DNA from: Mycolicibacterium baixiangningiae
GTDB lineage: Bacteria > Actinomycetota > Actinomycetes > Mycobacteriales > Mycobacteriaceae
Reading direction: 5' to 3'
DNA: 64,000 nucleotides
NCBI RefSeq assembly: GCF_016313185.1
Contig: NZ_CP066218.1
Span: 930,001 to 994,000 of the forward strand
Part shown: positions 8,626-15,272 of the stretch, one piece after another
Layout of the letters: every line of letters starts with the position of its first letter
Position numbering within the stretch: the first letter of the stretch is position 1
The notes under the pieces: generated by a model
What the model was told of the DNA's origin: nothing
What the model saw: only the letters and a program-made list of their open reading frames with translations
Databases searched by the model: none
Translations under genes and position numbers: made by a program

Positions 8626-9558
8626 CTAAGCGGGTGCTTTCTCCAGCGTGAACTGCACCACGTCGGTGTAGCCCTGACGGAAAAGGTCGGCGCAGCCGTC
8701 GAGGTACTTGAGGAACCGCTCGTAGATCTCCTCGTTCGTGACCGCGATGGCCTCGTCCTTCTTGGCTTCGAGGTTGCGCGCCCAGGTGTCGAGAGTCTTG
8801 ACGTAGTGCGGCTGAAGGTGCTGCTCACGGGTGACGGTGTAGCCCGCCTTGACCGCGTGCTGCGTGACCATCGAAGCCAGCGGCAGACGGCCGCCGGGGT
8901 AGATCTCGTCCATGATGAACTTGATGAACCGCACCCGCGACATGGTCAGCGGAAGCTTCTTGGCCTTGATCTCCTCGTCCTCCGGGATGGTGATGGTGTG
9001 CAACATCTGCACGCCGTCCTCGGGGAGCCAGTCGAAGGTCTTCTTGAAGTAGTCGTCGTACTTGTTGAAGCCGAAGTGTTCGAAGGCGCCGATCGAGACG
9101 ATCCGGTCGACGCGGCCGTCGAAGTCCTCCCACGGCTGCAGGCGGACCTCCATCTTGCGGTCGCTCTTCGAATTGGCGAACCAGTGGTCCTCGATGTGCT
9201 GTTTCTGGTTCTCGGAGAGCGTTAGGCCGATGACGTTGACGTCGTACTTCTCGACCGCCCGCATGATCGTGGCGCCCCAGCCGCAGCCGATGTCGAGCAG
9301 TGTCATGCCGGGCTCGAGTTTCAGCTTGCTCAGCGACAGGTCGATCTTGGCCATCTGGGCCTGTTCGAGGGTGTAGTCGTCCTTCTCGAAGTAGGCGCAG
9401 CTGTAGACCTGGTTGGGGTCCTGCCACAGCTTGAAGAATTCGTTGGAGATGTCGTAGTGGAACTGGACTTCGCCCTTGTCGGAACCACGGGTCTGCGAAG
9501 CGGACTTCGAGAGCCACGCGGACTCGGCCTTCGGGGCTGCGCTGGATGTATCTGCCAT
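8626..9558 (-). CDS. Mycolic-acid/cyclopropane-type SAM methyltransferase, CmaA/MmaA-like
   Basis: A 310-aa paralogue of the downstream methyltransferase. It has the standard family signatures: HYDISNEFFKLW, LLDIGCGWG as SAM-binding loop, VIGLTLSENQ, and the intact acceptor-site motif SIGAFEHFG, expected of enzymes that form cyclopropanes or methyl branches on mycolates. ATG 9558 is chosen because CCAGGAC lies just upstream; an upstream in-frame extension has no ribosome-binding site. An N-terminal tail of about 30 polar residues (SSAAPKAES) precedes the catalytic domain. Which modification it makes (cis or trans cyclopropane, methoxy or keto precursor) cannot be told from sequence alone. Confidence 0.88.
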   Translation of the reverse strand: MADTSSAAPKAESAWLSKSASQTRGSDKGEVQFHYDISNEFFKLWQDPNQVYSCAYFEKDDYTLEQAQMAKIDLSLSKLKLEPGMTLLDIGCGWGATIMRAVEKYDVNVIGLTLSENQKQHIEDHWFANSKSDRKMEVRLQPWEDFDGRVDRIVSIGAFEHFGFNKYDDYFKKTFDWLPEDGVQMLHTITIPEDEEIKAKKLPLTMSRVRFIKFIMDEIYPGGRLPLASMVTQHAVKAGYTVTREQHLQPHYVKTLDTWARNLEAKKDEAIAVTNEEIYERFLKYLDGCADLFRQGYTDVVQFTLEKAPA

Positions 9559-9776
9559 CGTCCGTCCTGGTGAAGTTGCTATTCGGTGGTGAACAAGGGG
9601 TGCCATCTGCTCGACACGGTGCCGAGACTACGCCTGCCGTCAATCGGCGAAAGCATTACGTCGTCACTATGGCTGGCGCACATGGGGATTGCCAATCCAG
9701 AGCCGCATCGGCGGCCCCGCGAGTCTTCAGGAGCTAACCGGACCTACCTGACCAGCGTAACGGTGGCTGCGGCTTC

Positions 9777-10946
9777 TCACCCGGTGTGACACTCGAGCAA
9801 CGCGTGGGGATATGTCGGGGCGCGGTGCTGGAAGTCCAGGATCGCGGGGTTGAGCACGGTGCCGTCGCGGATCTCGATGGCCCGCGAGACGGTGGTGCTG
9901 TCCGCCCAGGCGGTCGGCCCGGCGAGGACGGTGTCCAGGTGGGGCAGCAGCGCCTCGCTGATCTCCCAGGTCGCCGAGTTCCAGAGGTAGGACGGGCTGT
10001 GGTCGACGGCGTAGTAGAGCAGTCCGTTGCCCATCTCGACGGCCGGTTCGCGGAACGTGGTGGGCCGTGACCAGCTGAAGCCCATGCCGACGTCGCAGGA
10101 GACGTCGATGATCAGGCTGCCCGGTGTGAACGCGGGCAGGTCCTCGGTGGTGAGGAAGATCAGCGGTGCCGCCGGGTTCTGCAGAACGCAGTTGACGACG
10201 ATGTCGTGGCCGGCGAGGAAGTCGGCGAGCAGGATGCTGCCGTCCTCGGGCGTGTCGGCCCACATGCTGCCGTCTTCCTGCCCCATCTGCACGATCTGGG
10301 TGCCGGGAATGGGGGAGCCGACGGCGGCGACCTCACGGGTGGTGAGCACCCGCACGTCGTCGACGCCGTGGGCGTTGAGGGCGGTCACCGCACCGCGGGC
10401 GGTGGCGCCGAACCCGATGACGGCCGCGCGCAGCCGCCGGCCGTAGCTACCGGTGATGCCGGCGAGCTGCATGGCGTGCAGAACGGAGCAGTAGCCGGCG
10501 AGTTCGTTGTTCTTGTGAAAAACGTGGAGACCGAATCCGCCGTCGGCCTGCCAGTGGTTCATGGCTTCGAACGCGATCAGCGTCAATTTCCGGTCGATGG
10601 CGACCTGGGTCAGCGCCGTGTCCTGCACGCAGTGCGGCCAACCCCAGACGATCTGGCCCTCGCCCATTTCCGACAGATCCTCGGCCTGCACCTTGGGCAG
10701 CAAGATGGCACTGCACTGGTCGATCAGCTGCGCGCGCGTGCGGATACCGCCCACGAACTCGGCAAGCGCGTCGTCGGTGGCGCCGAAATCCGATCCGTAT
10801 CCGGTCTCGAGGTAGATCCGGTCGCGGAGCTCAGGAGCGATTCGGCTCAGATGTGCCGGGTGAATCGGCAGTCGGCGTTCGTCCGGCTTCCGCGAGTGGG
10901 CCAGGACGCCGAGCGAAAGGTGTTCTGTCTCAGTGCTTCTTGGCAT
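9777..10946 (-). CDS. Alanine dehydrogenase/PNT-family protein, N5-carboxyethyl-ornithine synthase-like
   Basis: A 389-aa two-domain NAD(P)-dependent oxidoreductase of the AlaDH/PNT superfamily. The N-terminal substrate domain begins with GVLAHSRKPDERRLPIHP, matching the conserved Lys/Arg region of the family. The nucleotide-binding domain contains AAVIGFGATARGAV, a Rossmann glycine pattern. The C-terminal part carries IIDVSCDVGMGF, as in N5-(carboxyethyl)ornithine synthases and related opine-type enzymes rather than classical alanine dehydrogenase. Expected chemistry is reductive condensation or oxidative cleavage of an amino-acid derivative; the substrate is not known. The ATG at 10946 lies inside the end of the upstream 45-aa gene, which suggests translational coupling. 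Confidence 0.8.
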   Translation of the reverse strand: MPRSTETEHLSLGVLAHSRKPDERRLPIHPAHLSRIAPELRDRIYLETGYGSDFGATDDALAEFVGGIRTRAQLIDQCSAILLPKVQAEDLSEMGEGQIVWGWPHCVQDTALTQVAIDRKLTLIAFEAMNHWQADGGFGLHVFHKNNELAGYCSVLHAMQLAGITGSYGRRLRAAVIGFGATARGAVTALNAHGVDDVRVLTTREVAAVGSPIPGTQIVQMGQEDGSMWADTPEDGSILLADFLAGHDIVVNCVLQNPAAPLIFLTTEDLPAFTPGSLIIDVSCDVGMGFSWSRPTTFREPAVEMGNGLLYYAVDHSPSYLWNSATWEISEALLPHLDTVLAGPTAWADSTTVSRAIEIRDGTVLNPAILDFQHRAPTYPHALLECHTG

Positions 10947-11067
10947 TGAAAAGAGCGTCGGCGGACGAGAGCTTGGCGGAGACCTTGTCCTGCTTGACGG
11001 CCCGCTTCTCCTTGAGGCTCTTGCCGGACTTCTTGCTCATGGTCGAACGGGGTGACTTGTCAGACAT
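10930..11067 (-). CDS. Small basic protein (45 aa), overlaps downstream dehydrogenase
   Basis: A 45-residue Lys/Ser-rich protein: MSDKSPRSTMSKKSGKS, then a helical KEKRAVKQDK stretch and an end reading ALFNAKKH. ATG 11067 has AAGGG six bases upstream. An internal Met at residue 10 is an alternative start without a better site. Its last 17 bases overlap the start of the dehydrogenase gene in another frame, so the two are probably translated from one message. No catalytic motif is visible; the charge suggests nucleic-acid or protein binding. Function unknown. Confidence 0.7.
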   Translation of the reverse strand: MSDKSPRSTMSKKSGKSLKEKRAVKQDKVSAKLSSADALFNAKKH

Positions 11068-11292
11068 TGTCGGCCCTTTGAATTGGGGGCCTGAATGGTC
11101 CCGATCGTTTTGACCCTACCCTTGATCGGGAGTCCGTGGACCGCGACTATCGACCGCGACGCACCGCAGGGTGTACCGTGAAGGGGTTGGGAGCCCAGCC
11201 AGTCCGGACCGGGTCAGCCGTCCGCCGCTGATCTCACCGAGCAACCGCTCACGTCGACTGCGCCGATAATCAACCGCGAGTCGGGACCACCT

Positions 11293-12441
11293 TTGACTGT
11301 CTTATCCGCCGTTTCGTCGCAACGTGTTTCGCGTACGCCCAGTTTCGGCATCCTCAGCACCTACGCACCGACTCCGTGCGGGGTCGCGGCGTTCAGCGGG
11401 GCGCTCTGCGACGGGCTGAACGATCTCGGTGCCGAGGTCGGCGTGGTACGGGTGGCCGATGATACGGCCGCGACGGACCCGCGGGTGGTGGGCCAGGTCG
11501 GCGACGGGTCGGCGCAGGAGTGTGCGGCCCTGCTCAACCAGTACGACGTGGCTTTCGTTCAGTACCAGTACGGCATCTACGGCGGTGTGGCCGGCGAGCA
11601 TGTGCTCGACATCCTCGATGGTCTGCACGTCCCGTCGATCGTGTTGGCGCACACGATCCCGAAAAACCCCTCGCCGCAAGAGCGTGCGGTGCTCGAATCG
11701 ATCGTCGCCAAGGCCGACCGCGTGGTGGTGATCTCCGACGCCGCACACGCGCGGTTGCGCTCGAGCTACAACGTCGACCACGACAAGATCAGCACCATTC
11801 CGCACGGGGTCACCCTGCCGCGCGGTGCCGGGCCGAAACGCGCCGGACGCCCGACGCTGCTGACGTGGGGGCAGATCGGACCCGGTAAGGGCATCGAGCG
11901 AGTGATCGACGCGATGCCCTCGCTGAGCGATGTGCCGGGTCGGCCACAGTATCTTGTTGTGGGACAGACGGATCCAAACATTTCCCCCGAAGAGGGCGAG
12001 GCGTACCGGCAGTCGTGCATCGACCGCGCACAGCGGCTCGGTGTGGCGGACTCGGTCCGGTTCGACGACTGCTACCGAAGCCAGACGGCGTTGACGACCA
12101 TGGCCCGCTCGGCGGCCGCCGTGGTGCTGCCCTACGACTCCACCGAACAAGCGGGCTCCGGCGTCCTCGCGCAGGCGGTGGCCAGCGGCAGGCCCGTCGT
12201 GGCAACCGCGTTCCCGCACGCCGTCGAATTGCTCGGCACGGGAGCCGGAATCGTCGTCGACCATGACGACCCGGCCGCGATGGCGCTCGCGCTGCGCCGG
12301 GTGCTGACCGAACCGCGCCTTGCCGGTGCGCTGGCCGGTGAGGGCCGGCGCCTGGCGCCGACCATGGCCTGGCCCGTGGTGACGGCCAGCTACCTCCGGC
12401 TGGCGCAGAAGGTGCTCGCCGGGCGGCCTGCGTTCGTCTGA
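11293..12441 (+). CDS. Glycosyltransferase family 4 protein
   Basis: A 382-aa GT-B glycosyltransferase. The N-terminal domain opens with FGILSTYAPTPCGVAAF, the usual acceptor-side loop of GT4 enzymes. The C-terminal domain has the hinge TLLTWGQIGPGKGIERVI and the nucleotide-sugar site with STEQAGSGVLAQAVASGRPV, corresponding to the GT4 Glu motif. It should transfer a hexose from a nucleotide sugar; donor and acceptor cannot be deduced. There is no signal peptide or membrane helix, so it acts on the cytoplasmic side. The start is the TTG at 11293, the only start that keeps the whole N-terminal strand, but the ribosome-binding site is weak. No other sugar genes are adjacent. Confidence 0.85.
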   Translation: MTVLSAVSSQRVSRTPSFGILSTYAPTPCGVAAFSGALCDGLNDLGAEVGVVRVADDTAATDPRVVGQVGDGSAQECAALLNQYDVAFVQYQYGIYGGVAGEHVLDILDGLHVPSIVLAHTIPKNPSPQERAVLESIVAKADRVVVISDAAHARLRSSYNVDHDKISTIPHGVTLPRGAGPKRAGRPTLLTWGQIGPGKGIERVIDAMPSLSDVPGRPQYLVVGQTDPNISPEEGEAYRQSCIDRAQRLGVADSVRFDDCYRSQTALTTMARSAAAVVLPYDSTEQAGSGVLAQAVASGRPVVATAFPHAVELLGTGAGIVVDHDDPAAMALALRRVLTEPRLAGALAGEGRRLAPTMAWPVVTASYLRLAQKVLAGRPAFV

Positions 12442-12537
12442 GCAGCCCTTTCGCCGTTCGGAACTCCCACACGGCGCGCTGTGGTCATTACCAGGCAGCT
12501 CGGTTCGAGCGATTCAGCCTGGCGGTGAAGGACATCG

Positions 12538-12636
12538 ATGAACGGCGCGAAGGAGTGGCACTCCTACGCGTCGGGTGACTGGGTGGACGTGGACGTGGAC
12601 GGCGACGAGCGCAAGTCGCGGGGCTTCTGGCGCTGA
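12538..12636 (+). CDS. Putative 32-aa small protein
   Basis: A short frame with ATG 12538 preceded by GAAGGA at good spacing. It encodes 32 residues beginning MNGAKEWHSYASGDW and followed by an acidic VDVDVDGDE stretch. It ends 4 bp before the end of the convergent DJ-1-type gene. The ribosome-binding site and G/C third positions support translation, but the length gives little statistical weight and I recognise no family. Confidence 0.35.
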   Translation: MNGAKEWHSYASGDWVDVDVDGDERKSRGFWR

Positions 12637-12640
12637 GGCG

Positions 12641-13366
12641 TCAGACCGATACGGCGCCAAGGCGTTTGGCCGCGCGGTCGATCGCCTCGACATAGGGCCT
12701 GACGATAGCCGCACTGTGGTCGAGTGCGCGCTGGGTCAATTCGGGCCCGGCCAGGTCGGGACGGCCGACGCCGAAGATCGGCTGCGGTGCGTACTCGGCC
12801 TGCAATTCCATCTCTCGTGCCGCATCGTCACCGTAAAACCGTTGGGCCAGAAGCAGTGCGGCTTCGACGCTGCCGGTGAGTGGTCCAGCGGTGATGCGGT
12901 TGCGGTCGATGACGACGTTACCGTCGGCGGGTATGGCGCCGAATCGCTCCAGTAGGTACTTCTGCTGGAAGTTACTGGTGGCCCGGTATCCCTGCAGTAG
13001 GCCTGCTGCTCCGAGAAGCAGTGTGCCACCGCAGTTTCCACCGACCCAGCGGGCGCGGTTTCCGCGATCGGCGAGGAACTCCAGCGTCTCCTCGTCGTCG
13101 AAGATCTCCGGTGCGACGGCGCCGGTCCAGATGACGTCGAGGTCGGCAGGGCAGTCGGCGAACGTGGTGGTGGCCCGGGTGGGGAACGTCGGGAACCCCA
13201 TGATCTCGTCGAGGTCCTTCCACACCAGGTGCACGGTGGCACCCGGTGCGGTGCCGAAGACGGTGTGCATTCCGATGATGTCGACGGGCATGTAGCCGGG
13301 GCAAACCAAGATGGCGACGGTCACCGGCGGCAAGTCGGTGTCGTGGCTGAAGGTCGTATCGGTCAT
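12641..13366 (-). CDS. DJ-1/PfpI family protein, isonitrile-hydratase-like
   Basis: A 241-aa cytoplasmic protein of the class-I glutamine-amidotransferase-like (DJ-1/PfpI) superfamily. It begins with TVAILVCPGYMPVDIIG, typical of the isonitrile hydratase/AraC-N-terminal branch, and has the nucleophile elbow WVGGNCGGTLLLG with Cys112. Relatives hydrate isonitriles, act as glyoxalases, or serve as the sensory half of AraC regulators; here no HTH is fused. A MarR-type regulator is divergently transcribed across a 108-bp spacer holding a palindrome, implying ligand-controlled expression. The activity is inferred only at superfamily level. Confidence 0.85.
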   Translation of the reverse strand: MTDTTFSHDTDLPPVTVAILVCPGYMPVDIIGMHTVFGTAPGATVHLVWKDLDEIMGFPTFPTRATTTFADCPADLDVIWTGAVAPEIFDDEETLEFLADRGNRARWVGGNCGGTLLLGAAGLLQGYRATSNFQQKYLLERFGAIPADGNVVIDRNRITAGPLTGSVEAALLLAQRFYGDDAAREMELQAEYAPQPIFGVGRPDLAGPELTQRALDHSAAIVRPYVEAIDRAAKRLGAVSV

Positions 13367-13380
13367 GGGAGGCTCCTCGT

Positions 13381-13431
13381 GACGGTTTCAGTCAAACTAA
13401 CAGTCCGACTGATAAACCGTCAACGGTATCG
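13381..13431. promoter_or_regulatory. Candidate MarR operator between divergent genes
   Basis: The spacer between the DJ-1-type gene and the MarR gene contains a perfect palindrome CAGTCCGACTG at 13411-13421. It is nested in a larger imperfect inverted repeat: GACGGTTTCAGTC at 13381-13393 against GACTGATAAACCGTC at 13417-13431. The block is locally AT-rich. Divergent placement next to a MarR gene makes it the natural operator for autoregulation and for control of the DJ-1-type gene. Binding is inferred. Confidence 0.55.
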
Positions 13432-13474
13432 GCGGTACGGTGTCGCTGAACATCGCCGAGTCCGGGAGTGTGAC

Positions 13475-13894
13475 GTGTCAGAGCCCGACGAGCCCAGCGT
13501 CGCCATGAGCACCACGATGCTGCTCATCGGCGCAGGCCGGCTGGCTCAACGCCGATTCGAGGCGGCGTTGGCCCGAGAAGGGTTGACCCTGCGGCACATC
13601 GGAGCACTCGGGCATCTTTCGCGGTCGCCCGAACTGTCGTACAGCGACTTGGCGCGTCGAGCGCGCATCACCCCGCAGAGCATGCATGCCACGATGGCGC
13701 AGCTGGTGGCGCTGGGCGCGGTGACGACCGAAGCGCGGGGGCGCGCGTCGTACCCACGGTTGACAGAACGCGGACGCGAGTTGTTGGCGTTCGCCGCCGA
13801 GGCGGCCGCGGCGTGTGATGAGGCCCTCGGTGTCGATGCCGAGGTGCGCTCGCAACTGGCGCGGCTTGCGCAGCAGGCCCTGTCGGAGGGTTAG
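13475..13894 (+). CDS. MarR family transcriptional regulator
   Basis: A 139-aa winged-helix protein with the MarR layout: dimerisation helix (AQRRFEAALAREGLT), an HTH containing YSDLARRARITPQSM, and a wing with ARGRASYPRLTERG. GTG 13475 is preferred because GGGAG at 13464-13468 precedes it. Divergent from the DJ-1-type gene, with a palindromic site between them, so repression of that gene and of itself is likely. Its last four bases overlap the end of the convergent ppk2. Confidence 0.85.
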   Translation: MSEPDEPSVAMSTTMLLIGAGRLAQRRFEAALAREGLTLRHIGALGHLSRSPELSYSDLARRARITPQSMHATMAQLVALGAVTTEARGRASYPRLTERGRELLAFAAEAAAACDEALGVDAEVRSQLARLAQQALSEG

Positions 13895-14769
13895 TCGTCG
13901 AGGGCGCGGCCGACGATCAGCGGGTCCGGTTCGCCGACGACGTCGGGGTCTTTGTCGTCGTAGTCGTACTTCGAGAGCAGGAAGCGCATCGCGTTGGTCC
14001 GTCCGCGCTTCTTGTCGTTGGTGTTGACGACGATCCACGGTGCGTGGTCGGTGTCGGTCGCGACGAACATCTGCTCCTTGGCGTGGGTGTAGTCATCCCA
14101 CCGCCGCGCGGCCTCGATGTCCATGTCGGAGAACTTCCAGTGCCGCAAGGGGTCGATGAGCCGGATCGCGAAGCGGGTGCGCTGCTCGGCCGGTGACACC
14201 GAGAACCAGAACTTGGTGAGGTGCAGGCCGTCGTTGACGAGCATCTTCTCGAATACGGGCGCCTGACGGATGAACTCGGCTTGCTGCTCTTCGGTGGCGA
14301 AGCCCATCACCTTCTCGACGCCGGCGCGGTTGTACCAGGACCGGTCGAACAGCACGATCTCACCGGCGGTGGGCAGGTGCGCGACGTAGCGCTGGAAGTA
14401 CCACTGGGACCTCTCCTGCTCGGTGGGCTTCTCGAGCGCGACCGTTCGGGCGTGGCGGGGGTCGAGGTGCTCCATGAAGCGCTGGATGGTGCCGCCCTTG
14501 CCCGCGGCGTCGCGGCCCTCGAAGAGGATGACGTGGCGGGCACCGGTGCGTTTGCTCCACCGCTGCAGCTTGAGGAGCTCGATCTGCAGCTTGCGCTTCA
14601 GCGACTCGTATTCCTCGCGCGGCATGCGCTCGTCGTAGGGGTAGCGCTCGCGCCACGTCTCGATGGGGTTGCCGGCGCGGTCGAGCAGGACGGGGTCGTC
14701 GTCATCGTCGTCTAGGACGGTGAACCCGTGGTCGGTGGTCGAGAGGGTCTCGAGGTCGATCTGTGTCAC
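13891..14769 (-). CDS. ppk2: Polyphosphate kinase 2
   Basis: A 292-aa PPK2-family enzyme, close in length to M. tuberculosis Ppk2. It transfers phosphate between polyphosphate and nucleoside diphosphates, using polyphosphate mainly to make GTP or ATP. Walker A-like FEGRDAAGKGGT at about residues 83-94 and the lid/Walker B region FDRSWYNRAGVE at about 141-152 are intact. An acidic patch (DDDDDD at 20-25) lies near the N-terminus. The GTG start at 14769 overlaps the stop of the upstream nitroreductase-like gene (GTGA), so the two are translationally coupled. Cytoplasmic, with a link to phosphate or energy stress. Confidence 0.95.
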   Translation of the reverse strand: MTQIDLETLSTTDHGFTVLDDDDDDPVLLDRAGNPIETWRERYPYDERMPREEYESLKRKLQIELLKLQRWSKRTGARHVILFEGRDAAGKGGTIQRFMEHLDPRHARTVALEKPTEQERSQWYFQRYVAHLPTAGEIVLFDRSWYNRAGVEKVMGFATEEQQAEFIRQAPVFEKMLVNDGLHLTKFWFSVSPAEQRTRFAIRLIDPLRHWKFSDMDIEAARRWDDYTHAKEQMFVATDTDHAPWIVVNTNDKKRGRTNAMRFLLSKYDYDDKDPDVVGEPDPLIVGRALDD

Positions 14770-15236
14770 GTCGCGGGGGTGAGCCGGATGGCGGCGATGC
14801 CTTGTTCAGCAGCGGAGACGAATTCGTCCTTCGACGGGACGGTGTTGTCCCGGAACTTGAGGCCCATGGTCTGCTGCGCCTTCTTGGCGCCGTAGGACGT
14901 CGCGACCCGGTGCACGATGTCGGCGACGGCCTCGGGGTCGTTGATGAGCTGCCCGTGCATGTGTGTGGTGCGGCCGTTGTGGAGGACGTCGGCGGGGGCG
15001 CCGTCGCGAAAGTTGTGCTTCCAGCCCGCCTCGAGGATGACGTAGAGGTCTCCGTCGAGGTGGTGGGCACTGACGGGGACGGAGTAGCGGCGGCCGGTCT
15101 TGCGGCCGGTGAAGCTGACGACCATGAACTGCTTGAGCGCGGAGCCCAGCGGCGTCCGCAGGGCGAACCGCAGCGCGGGGTTGACGACCTTGAGCAGCGC
15201 CTGCGGAGGGTGAGCGGCATCGATGTTTCCGGCCAT
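14766..15236 (-). CDS. F420 (deazaflavin)-dependent nitroreductase-family protein
   Basis: A 156-aa small beta-barrel protein of the Ddn/DUF385 family. The signature MVVSFTGRKTGRRYSVPV followed by a DGDLYVI strand is typical, as is the AGWKHNFRDG segment that lines the cofactor site. Relatives use reduced coenzyme F420 to reduce quinones or nitro compounds. ATG 15236 is chosen; an in-frame GTG at 15245 would add three residues. It is the first gene of a coupled pair with ppk2 (4-bp overlap). The physiological acceptor is unknown. Confidence 0.82.
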   Translation of the reverse strand: MAGNIDAAHPPQALLKVVNPALRFALRTPLGSALKQFMVVSFTGRKTGRRYSVPVSAHHLDGDLYVILEAGWKHNFRDGAPADVLHNGRTTHMHGQLINDPEAVADIVHRVATSYGAKKAQQTMGLKFRDNTVPSKDEFVSAAEQGIAAIRLTPAT

Positions 15237-15272
15237 GGGTTCCACGGTAGCGGGTTGGCGCTGCCGTTGAAC

